The notes below the pieces were generated by a model that did not search any database, was not told the origin of the DNA, and saw only the letters and a list, made by a program, of their open reading frames with translations. Below, in pieces: positions 55,151 through 64,000 of a stretch of DNA of 64,000 bases (position 1 is the stretch's first letter; each line of letters starts with the position of its first letter). A program made the position numbers and the translations under genes. The stretch is from Aquatica leii (lineage: Eukaryota; Arthropoda; Insecta; Coleoptera; Lampyridae), in assembly GCA_035610365.1 (NCBI GenBank), contig CM069432.1, forward strand, positions 80,232,520 through 80,296,519. The letters are read 5' to 3'.

Positions 55151-58100
55151 TCAAAGCTCGGAATGGAATGGCTTTAAGTCCTTGGTATTCCAGACTCCGC
55201 AAGAGGTACCTCCGTCATCTTGAAGTTCATACATCCATAATGACAACTTCTTCCTAACGGTGAAGGGACCTACGTATCTAGGGGCTAGTTTTTGGGAATA
55301 GAATCGATCTGCCTCTGACAAAACAAAATTCTTGCGCAGTACTTGGTCTCCAACGTTATAACTAACATCCCTATGTCTTAGGTCGTAATAATGCTTGTGT
55401 CGTTGATACGCCGCTATCAATTTAGTACGCACACTCGCTAATAGATTTGGTAGTCTATCTGTAATTTTGGTTTGATCATCCCTTTCAAACTTCATGTTAT
55501 CGGCATTAACTAAATGAGGATACTCTGTCCCTTTCAGAATCTGCCGTCGACCAAACAACAATCGGTAAGGTGAATAACCCGTGATTTCGTGCTTGGCTGT
55601 CCTAATAGCTGTTCCTATTTTAGGTAAAAGCTTGTCTCAATTCCGATGATTTTCCTCAATGTAGGACATCAGCATCGTTTTCAGGATGCGATTGATCCTT
55701 TCGCTAGGATTCGCCTGAGGATGGTACAAAGGTGTTCGCTTGTGTTGAATTTCGTAGGACACATCTCTTTGAATCGATTGCTGATAAATTGTACGCCATT
55801 ATCCGTTATAATGGTTTGAGGGACGCCGTAAATTAGTAATACATTCTCCTCGATTGCCTTACAGACTGCAGCACTAGTGGGTGCTCTAAGAGGAAAGAAT
55901 AAACAAAACTTTGTGAAGTAGTCGGCGACAACTAGGATGTTCAGATAACCACTAGCTAGAACGAGGTAGCGGTCCAACTATATCCGCTGACACTAACTGC
56001 CACGGACGATCTATGGTGAGATGACTCACCATGAGTCCGCTGACCTTCTTCTGTACCGGTTTGCATTTCTGACATATGCTGCACGCTCGCACATACTTAG
56101 CTACATCGTTTCGCAGCTTAGGCCAGTAGTACTTCTCGGATAAACGTGCCACTGTCTTGGTGACTCCTACATGACCTGCTAGAATAGGATCGTGGTGTTC
56201 TTTTATTAGTTTTTTTTTGTTTCTTCGGCACAACTTTAGCCCATTCGTCTCCTGGTAAGTCTGACTTAATTTTCTTATACAAAATTCGTAATGTAACTCT
56301 CCACAGTGGGTAACGTTGAGGATTTTGAGCGATTCTCGCCTTCATTCTCATAATCCATGGGTCGTCTGTTTTCTCTTTAGCAGTTACGGCTGCGATGGCT
56401 GGGACGCTTCTCGACAAAGCATCAGGCAATAGGTGTTCCTTACCTTTACGGTGCACCATCTGAAAATTAAATTGCTGTAAGCGAAGAGACCATCTGGCTA
56501 ATCGGCCTTGCGGGTCCTTTAGATTGTTCAGCCACAGTAAAGAGTGATGATCTGTCACTACTGTAAATTCCGAACCCTCCAGGTATGTTCGCAATTTCTC
56601 AATGCACCAGATAACCGCTAGGCATTCCCTTTCCGTGGTGCTATATTTACGTTCTGCGCTGGTAAGCGATCTTCTTAAATAGCAAATAATCACCTCATTT
56701 TGGTCTTCATCTAGTTGAATTAATACTCCTCCTATGCCATAACTACTTGCATCTGTCTGTAAAGAAAAAGGCTTATCGAAATCCGGACAAGACAGGATCG
56801 GTGATGTTATTAACGCAGTCTTGAGTTGTTCGAAAGCGGTTTCGCATGCCGGTGACCAAAAGAACTTCACTGACTTTCTTAATAGTTGAGTAAGCGGTTC
56901 CAGCAAAGTAGCGTAATTAGGGATGAATCGCCTATACCAGCTTGCCATGCCTACCACTCGTCTGACTTTGGCCACGTTCTTTGGTTCGGGTATATTGATG
57001 ATAGCGCTCACCTTGTCTGGGTCTACTTGTACGCCGTGTTCGGTAACGAGGTAACCTAAGTATTTTAATTCCTTAAGACAGAACTGACATTTGTCTCTAG
57101 ATAGTTTAAGATTTGCCTGTCGTAGCCGGGAGAAAACCTCCTGAAGAACCTCTGCATGCTTCTCGAAAGTTGGAGTAGCTACGATAATGTCATCGAGATA
57201 GACAAAGACGTATGGCTCGAGTTCCGGTCCTAGCACACGATCCATTAGCCGCTGCCACGTCGCAGGTGCGTTGTGTAGCCCGAATGGCATCCGCGTGAAA
57301 CGGAATAACTCTCGACCGGGTACTGTAAACGAGAGATAATCGCGGGACTCTAGAGCAACTGATACTTGCCAAAACGCGCTTTTAATATCGAGCGATGAAG
57401 TATACTTTGCATTTCGCATCTTGTCCAATATAGAGGAAATGTAGGGCAGGGGATATGCGTCTCTTTTCGTCACAGCGTTTAATTTCCGGAAGTCGACGCA
57501 AAATCTATACGTACCTTCCTTTTTACGGACCAATAGTATCGGTGACGACCATCCAGAGTACGACTTTTCTATTATACCTTCTGCCACCATCCTATCCACT
57601 TCGGCGTCGATATGTTGTTGTACTTTGGGAGAGACTGGGTAGTAACGCTGTTTAATTGGAGCAGAATCGGTTACAATGGTGTGTTCTACTAGGTTAGTGT
57701 GAGACAGTTGTTCGTTCACTTGACTGAAATGGTGTTCAATTAGTTGGTCTAGATGTATTCGCTGTGCGTCCGTACAGTTTCTTACGAGCGAGAGAACTTC
57801 GGGTATGGGTTCGACACTGGAGAATTCCCAAACGTTTCTTTTCAAGTCCGGAACTACTGAGAACTCCTTCCAGAAGCCGACTCCGAGTATCAAGCTGTGA
57901 GGTAAGCTGGGTACTACGAGCATTTTTACTACAGCACATTTATCCAACAACTTAACTGGTACTAACATTATGCCTAGAATACAACAGAATTCTCCGTTTG
58001 CTAATTTTACTCCGTCTAAACGCGTTTTTTCCAATTTAAGTCCTAAATGACACATGAATTCATAGCCGGGAGTTCCTAGAATAGTATTAGAAGCTCCTGA

Positions 58101-58181
58101 GTCCAGAAGTCCGAAAATCGATTTACCCAGTACATCTATACTTAAATAAGGTCTTTCGTCGCCTGTTGCTTGTGCCAACAC
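55151..58181 (-). pseudogene. Gypsy pol: protease, RT, RNase H, integrase (integrase broken)
   Basis: The first frame (58181 to 56118, 687 codons) is open. The protease site is GLLDSGASNTIL near its start, RT has FVYLDDIIVA, and RNase H has LQTDASSYGIGG and VVTDHHSLLW. A one-base change in a poly-A run at about 56210-56218 shifts the frame just before the integrase zinc motif (HDPILAGHVG, CSICQKC). A second break near 55960 separates SADIVGPL (first Asp) from ADYFTKF. ITDNGVQF gives the second Asp. A third shift near 55755 precedes the segment with NPSERINR (Glu). A TGA at 55637-55639 stands where Trp is usual. The tail from 55561 to 55151 ends with VGPFTVRKK, the GPF-type C-terminal fold. 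Protease to RNase H is intact; integrase is not. Confidence 0.9.
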
Positions 58182-58258
58182 GTAGTCTAAAATTATTTTG
58201 TTTTTAGCTGACGGTCCTTGATCAAGCGTTTCAGCACACCGTCGCGGTGCCGAGACGC

Positions 58259-59622
58259 TTAACAGTTTTCCGACGTCTTAGGCGTTCCTGTTGAATGTTC
58301 CCTTCCAGGTTTTGTCTTCGATGGACAGTCTCGAGTGTAATGACCTCTTCTCCTACAACGGGAACAAAATGCTCTACCCGTCTTCGTATGTGAATCTATG
58401 GAAGTTGACGCAAACTGTGTCTCCAAATAGGCTAAGTCCGGTGCAATTGAATGTATTTTGTTAGAAGGTGGAATAAAGTTATCAACCGATGTTTTTGAAA
58501 ATTCTAAACGTTTACAACACGCTTTTAAGTCTGCAATCGTCTGAATTTCTTTTAGTGCTAGGTGTGATTGATAATATGGCAACACGTTGCGCGTAAGAAT
58601 GCCAACCTTTAGGTGTTCTGGTACTGGACTGTCTAATCTGTTGAACACGGTTTCCATTTTGGCGAAATAAACACCAATGGACTCGTGTCGTCCTTGAGTA
58701 CGATGGCGGATCTCGTCGTACAGTGTCTCGCAGTAATTGGGTGGTTGGAACTCTTCCTTCAAAGCTCTGCACAGCTCTCTCCAAGTTAAACAAGAGGATC
58801 GGTTTGCCCTATACCAGATTAAAGCTTCATCAGAAAACAGATCTAGCGCCGATTGAAACAAATCCTGTGTGGACAACCCCCTTGCTACTCTAAGCTCCTC
58901 TACGCGCTCGAGGAACGCTCCTACAGACTCTTTTCGTTGTCCTGCACACTTAATCCCCCACTTGTAGACTGGCACGTATTTACTACCATAAACAGCTCCA
59001 ACGGCGGTACTAACGTGGTTAACCTTCGGTGATAGGTTAGTGGCAACTGCGTCTGGCTCAGATGACTCTGATGAGGAACTAACTTCTTCCGCAAAATCGT
59101 CGCCTTCCTCCACTGGTTCCGCGCTGACATCAAAGAAAGCGTGGGTGCTATAGCTGCTGTTGACCTACGCCTCAATGATTTGACACGATCTGAAAATTTA
59201 GAATTGAGACTGAGGATTCCTGCAAGCAACGATCGTTGTGTCACTTCCTCTTAAGGTGTTGTAGGTTTTGCACGTTGACATCTCTCCAAGATATGCTAAA
59301 GTTTAGAAGCAAACTTCTTAGAATAAGAAGCAACTGTTTCTGGACTCAAGTCGGCGATTAACGCAGTCAACTCCGCAATTTTTGAGGTGATTGCCTGTGT
59401 ATCCACTTCAAATGCTACTTGGTACTCCGGATAAGTAAAAGAAGTACCTGCTTTTTCTGCTTTGAACAACCCACGAAGAGTTGCACGCATTTCGGTAACA
59501 TTACCAACATTCTCAAATCCTCTGACAAGTAACTCGTACTTTAGTTCGTCCTGAGAAAGTCTATTTATTTCAAACCTTGAAGAAGCCATGCCTGTTAAAG
59601 AAAATAAACAATACCACACCAA
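58259..59622 (-). pseudogene. Gypsy gag with zinc knuckle (frame broken)
   Basis: The start is probably the ATG of MASSRFEINRLSQDELKYEL at about 59589. That frame stops at 59296-59298. After further breaks near 59120-59290 the main frame runs to 58259. It contains capsid-like segments (YVPVYKWGIKCAGQRKESVG, ALIWYRANRSSCLTWRELCR, then ALKEEFQPPNY). Near its end is a CCHC zinc knuckle CSRCRRRGHYTRDC (C-X2-C-X4-H-X4-C) followed by a basic tail. The layout is that of insect gypsy gag with an N-terminal LSxDELxYEL domain. The breaks make it non-functional. Confidence 0.82.
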
Positions 59623-59715
59623 TAAACACTAATAAAAAATAGTTAAACTCTGTGTTCGATTTAACAAGGATGAAACGTACACGTCAAAGAAATAAAAAGC
59701 AAATATCGAGCGTAA

Positions 59716-59733
59716 GCCCCACGTTGGGCGCCA
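59716..59733 (-). promoter_or_regulatory. Gypsy primer-binding site, tRNA-Lys type
   Basis: On the - strand four bases after the 5' LTR the sequence reads TGGCGCCCAACGTGGGGC, complementary to the 3' end of tRNA-Lys as in many gypsy elements and retroviruses. Confidence 0.88.
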
Positions 59734-59737
59734 CCTA

Positions 59738-61489
59738 TGTAATATGCGTAAATCTGGTGGCTTTAAAAAAAGAAGGAAAACGGCTACCAATCTTTAAAAA
59801 AATCGAATTATCGGGAAACCTTAGTCGCGTCCAAGCTAGCTCTCTCTCGAAGGATGGTGTGAGTCTTGATAAAAAAAATGATTTACGGGCGCCACAAGAG
59901 ATTCTTCTGCGACGTCGGTATCTTCCAGACCCTCTTGAAGTTTGGAAAAACTCCACGATAATTATAGCCCTAAAGAAAAAAAAAAAGAGGGAAAGAGAGA
60001 AATAAAAAAAAACAATTGGTATGACGGTACGCCTTGTTAATCGACACACACTTTGTATAAACTTATACCTAATTATAACTAAACAAAATGTCTTTAAAGC
60101 AATGTTTAAAAACATAAAAACTCAAAAATTCTCGATGGCTTATTAAACGTTATGTACAATGGTTAAATTAATGTTATTATGTAGTAACCTGTATATAAAA
60201 TATTTAATCCACAATAAAAAAAAAGGTTAATCAAGTTTAGATTATATTAACTTTGGCTATCAAAGTTGGCAGCAATAAAATAATTCTTTTATTTGACTTT
60301 ATAAAAATAGGTTGGCAGCAATAATTATCTGAATTATAACCTTACTACAAAAGAAATGAATCGTTGTGTTTTGGTTAGTGATATCTGCTGTAAAATGGAA
60401 ATTTTGTTACTTGTAAAAAGTTTAACGACTAAACTGCAAGTTATCGCGCAAGAAATTATTCGACAACTAATTATTCTTTACTTCCCTGCGGTAATTAAAA
60501 CAAGAAAATTGTAAACAGATCCCTGACGTTCGACGTATCCGGTAAAACGATATCGCTTTCTATTCCGATCGTCGTTGGGTAAATAACACCCTAGGTATGA
60601 ATGTCCCCTTAACTTTAATTAGCTTACAGGATCGTCGATGAACAAATTTTGAATATACACGCCAACGATACTAATAGAAAACTGAATTCAAAGTAAGCAA
60701 GTTACTACGTAATTGTATAAACAAAATGAATGTTTGTATATATATCGATTTGTACGATACTAAATCTAAATAACTAAACTACTAAAAATTAATTTATCTT
60801 ATCTGCTAGATGTTTTCTTCGAAAGTAAATTGTCCGGAACTGGGAGGTAACCTTGGCACTTGAGGTTGATTGACCCTTCTTGTATTTCGGTGTCAACGGT
60901 TGGTGATTCCAAACTTTCAATTCACAAAAAGGTGAATGAAAGTACGACAGTAGAAAACAAAGAATCGATTAAACGATTAAATCGAGTAAAAAGATGAAAA
61001 AAATGAAAAACCTTGGGGACAAGTAAGAAATTTTACTACCTTGTATTTAAAATAATTATTCTCACCCTTAGTTGTTGGTCGGGGTTCTTAGAAGTAACGG
61101 CTACTCAAGTCGTAGATCCGACGATTGTCGTAGAGGAAGTTACGATTGATTAATCTCAGAAAGGTAATTACTGGAAATCTAATCTCTCCCCTGTTGCTTC
61201 CAAAATTAGTTAAATCCGTTAAACAATAACGAAAGTGATAATCACTAAGCACTAATTAGGAAAAACTTGAGTTCTGTTAAGCAGTACTTGCAGAAGTGAA
61301 GTCAAATTCGAACAAAAATCCCCTCTAAAATGGAAAATGTATCGTGTTATCAGGGTCCAATGTAGAGAAATTTGACCTCTGGGGTATAAAAGTACAAAGC
61401 GTTGTTGGTGGCCTATTTTAAGCGGGAAAATTTTTGAAATGAATTTAAAATTGTTGCTAATAATTACAAATTATATAAGGATTGTTACA
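59738..61489 (-). repeat. Gypsy element 5' LTR
   Basis: 1,752 bases, near-identical to 53251-55014. Visible differences include gataaagatataaaag versus gtataaaag near 61384 and scattered single substitutions. Confidence 0.93.
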
Positions 61490-61493
61490 AAAC
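61490..61493. repeat. AAAC target duplication of the gypsy element, right copy
   Basis: Matches 53247-53250. Confidence 0.8.
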
Positions 61494-61694
61494 TATAAAA
61501 AGATTTACCTACTGTCATTGTTTAGATTTAACAAAAGTATTTATAAAAGATTTTATTTGTAGAACATTAAAAGACAGCAAAAATATTTCTAGTAAATTTA
61601 ACAATAACTGCCACTTTTATCAGCGGTACTGTTGACTAATCTTTTTTTTAGATTACGATTCGTAGCAACCTTTAGTTAAAATTTTAAATAAAGA

Positions 61695-62094
61695 AGTATA
61701 CGGCAGGTAAAATTAGTTAATATATGTTAGTTCACAAAACGACTGTTATCAATTAGACATTGATCAAACAGTCGTAAAAGAACCACCAACTGAAAACGTA
61801 GTAAGTAGTCAGTATAGTTGTGAAAAACAACATCAAAGAAACGATGGACAGCTGTTTCGTTCTTTTGGAACTCCTCAGCACCGTGATAACTCTAATGTGT
61901 TTTCACAACTATTACTGAAAACTACTGCAGTTATCTCGTAGGCATCCGAATAGCATATGTGAATAACAAATGGTGTTTCCACCTCGTGGCAATTTCCACG
62001 TACCAAATATTAAAGAAATAAGTATACTGCAGGTAAAATTAGTTGGTATATGTTAGTTCACAAAACGACTGTTGTCAATTAAACATTGATCAAT
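61695..62094. repeat. Spaced 74-base direct repeat with hairpin
   Basis: 61695-61768 and 62021-62094 are near-identical: agtatac[g/t]gcaggtaaaatt at the start, cattgatcaa at the end, few mismatches. In the first copy acgactgttatcaat (61739-61753) can pair with attgatcaaacagtcgt (61759-61775). The second copy lacks the distal arm. The pair lies inside the long-TIR transposon and may be an internal duplication. Confidence 0.7.
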
Positions 62095-62235
62095 ACACTG
62101 AATTTCGCCTTGTGATTGTTGTAATTGTATGTCGATGTACGACAATAAAGTTATATTATTATTATTATTCCTTGCATGTAATTCTGGTTACTGCACACAA
62201 AATTGCAAGTACAATATTGCAGCGACGAATTGCAT

Positions 62236-62300
62236 CGTGTGAATTCCGCTTAACAGAAGTTGTACAACAATTTAACGAAAAATTTCCCAACACTAAACTA
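62236..62300 (+). pseudogene. Mariner-type helix-turn-helix fragment
   Basis: FRLTEVVQQFNEKFPNTKLR resembles the N-terminal helix-turn-helix of insect mariner-type transposases (xVxxQFNERFPN pattern). It sits within the long-TIR transposon, and the rest of a transposase is not present. Short and therefore tentative. Confidence 0.45.
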
Positions 62301-62759
62301 AGACAAATGATTGCCATACCAATAGCTAAAAAGTGCAATGGGCAGCAATTACAAGAAAGAAAAAATAGATATGACAAAAACAACACCGCAACGATTATAT
62401 ATATGTATATATAGATTGAATAATAAATATAATTTTGTTGTGTTAAGGCTAATCAATCACGTTTTATTCAAAGTAGATAGATATTCTTGAAATTTTGTAT
62501 AGAGCCATAATTTGTCATTCTGAACAACTTTTCTTAGTGACATTTCAAACTACTGTAAACAAAACAGATACGTTACTTGCAACGGCAATAGTCCTTGCTC
62601 AACTGTCAAGGTCTACGTGATTTTACAAAATCAAATCTACACTAAAAATAACTTTCAAACTAAGCAGAACTTAATCACAAAAAGTCTAATTAAAATTCAA
62701 AAACTTTTAGTTCCGCACACCTCTTGTAACATCAATCTTAGGACACCCTATATATAGTT

Positions 62760-64000
62760 TTAAATAAGAAACTGTCTAAAACAAGCTGTTATCGGCTGTA
62801 CTTTATAAACAAATATTATTTGTTCTATTTCCTAAAAGTAAAAAATTAAGAAACGTATTGTTTAAGAGCATAAGACAAGTTCCTTGAAATTAATAATTGT
62901 TGATTTAATTTATCAAGTAGACGTATGTATCTTGTTATAATAATTGTAAACAAGTTTTTTTCAAACTTATGTTAAAAATCTTTATTTGTTAAAAATATAA
63001 TATTATATTACCATTAAAAAAATTAAATCTTAAAAGTGCTTTATTTGGACATAAAATAAAGATTGTATTAGATGAGGCTTGTGGAACAATCATTATGGAG
63101 GCGAAGGTAGACAATACGACCTAATGGGCGGTAGCACCTGTGCCTAATGTCCAAAATAATATTACCTGTTTAAAGTGATTCTGCATGCAGCGGTGTCACT
63201 TTAAGTTAGTAAAGTTGCAAAATTTTAAAAACAAGTGATTATTAAAAATATAATAGCAATTTCACAAAACAATTATGTAAGTTTTGCAGAAAATATAAAT
63301 ATTAAATTTAAGTTAAATAGTCAGTCAACATTTTGTTTTCTAAATTAAATTAAAAGCTTGTGTAAATGAAAATACTACATTGAAATGTATTGATGTAACT
63401 ATTTATTAATCCTGAATTTACATTTATAACAAACGTTTCATTTTGTAGTTTAATAAATTTCTAACTTTATTTACTGTTGTTCGTTAACAAAAAACTTTTC
63501 AATTGTATTCGTGCAAATATTTTTGCCAGCGTTTTTTACTCAATTATAGTTAAAATTCCTTTAAAAAAGCAAAGACTATTGTAATGAAAATGGATCTGAA
63601 ACTCTAGACGGGATTACCAACTGACCGGTGGACTCAAAAGCATTGTTGCCTTTGAATACAAAGGACTGCAAACGGAAACCCGTAGAATGCTAATGATGTG
63701 TGGGGAACGAAATGTTTTATGACTTTGTGGGTCTTTAAATTTATTCTCGGAACAAAAATTCAGGAAGTTTTATATTAATTTGATGCTACGACTTATTTTC
63801 GTATGCACAATAACGTTTTTTAACTTTTTTATTTTTAATATATGCGTTACTTTGCATCCTTTCACAAAACAATTTAAACGTAATTGACTTATGTTGTGTT
63901 AAATACAAATAAAAGTAATATATTGTTAACAAATTTATATTAGTAAGATCTGTTTAGAAAGAAAAAATAAAAAAAAAACATTATTACATTTTTTGCAAAT
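62760..64000. other. AT-rich region without recognised genes
   Basis: No gene, RNA gene or clear repeat was seen up to the window end. Confidence 0.5.

Larger units (their letters stand above)
53251..61489 (-). mobile_element. Ty3/gypsy LTR retrotransposon with LTRs of about 1.75 kb
   Basis: An 8,239-base element on the - strand with LTRs 53251-55014 and 59738-61489, target duplication AAAC, a tRNA-Lys-type primer site and a polypurine tract. The gene order is gag, then pol (protease, RT, RNase H, integrase); there is no env. Local GC content is well above the surroundings, marking it as a newcomer. The LTRs differ by scattered substitutions and a few indels, including about 12 bases missing near 61384 in the right copy. 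Gag and integrase have frameshifts and a stop, so this copy cannot move by itself. Confidence 0.92.
53013..62747. mobile_element. DNA transposon with long TIRs, opened by a gypsy element
   Basis: The left end (tagcgtgtaccaggattgatg from 53011) and the complement of the right end (tagggtgtcctaagattgatg from 62749) are inverted copies. Similarity can be followed for about 280 bases: it runs up to the gypsy insertion at 53250 and resumes after 61489. TA flanks both ends. Without the 8.2 kb gypsy the unit is about 1.5 kb. A piece of mariner-type helix-turn-helix coding lies at about 62236-62300. The copy is decayed. Confidence 0.65.

Noticed and set aside
58512..59244. Additional open frames on the - strand overlapping gypsy gag
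   Set aside because: The frame 58512-58793 is a shadow of gag. The frame 58921-59244 is treated as part of the broken gag region rather than a separate gene.
1..64000. CRISPR array, bacterial operons, riboswitches
   Set aside because: The content is eukaryotic transposon-rich DNA, and no regularly spaced short repeats with unique spacers were seen.

Overview
The window is AT-rich, intron-poor DNA whose recognisable content is almost entirely mobile elements: an insect-type errantivirus, BEL/Pao and Ty3/gypsy LTR elements, several Tc1/mariner relics, Penelope-like and LINE fragments, and a piggyBac-like MITE. Errantiviruses with env and this mix of mariner families point to an insect genome; the order cannot be read from the sequence. 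No intact, clearly cellular gene was found, nor any tRNA or rRNA gene.

Layout. 1-10 kb: gene-free AT-rich DNA with a (AT)n microsatellite beside a cluster of GGACGCC motifs, a piggyBac-like MITE flanked by TTAA, diverged tandem repeats and two adjacent hairpins. 10.2-16.5 kb: a broken gene related to the RAG1/Transib DDE recombinase family (+ strand), split by a 4.2 kb Tc1-like composite. That composite has inverted arms of about 1.6 kb and a TA target duplication. 17.2-26.7 kb: a decayed BEL/Pao element (+ strand) containing a 7,052 bp errantivirus on the - strand. The errantivirus has LTRs that read identical (246 bp), an AGCG target duplication, a tRNA-Ser-type primer site and open gag, pol and env frames. 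Its pol carries an extra TARG1/OARD1-like macrodomain between RNase H and integrase, which is the most unusual thing in the window. 30.1-31.5 kb: LINE reverse-transcriptase relic (-). 35.8-40.2 kb: a mariner relic (-) split by about 2.8 kb of inserted DNA that includes a gypsy-like leader/gag piece. 40.9-41.5 kb and 52.4-53.0 kb: C-terminal fragments of two Penelope-like elements (-). 44.8-46.2 kb: a mariner with good terminal inverted repeats (TIRs) but a broken transposase. 53.0-62.7 kb: a DNA transposon with long TIRs, opened by an 8.2 kb Ty3/gypsy element (-) with LTRs of about 1.75 kb. The rest is AT-rich DNA without supportable genes.

The genes do not form a cellular pathway. The story is one of nested insertions: errantivirus into BEL/Pao, gypsy into a TIR transposon, a Tc1-like foldback into a RAG1-like gene, and a gypsy fragment into a mariner. 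The errantivirus is the youngest layer by LTR identity and open frames. Calls are from reading motifs; no database search was possible.
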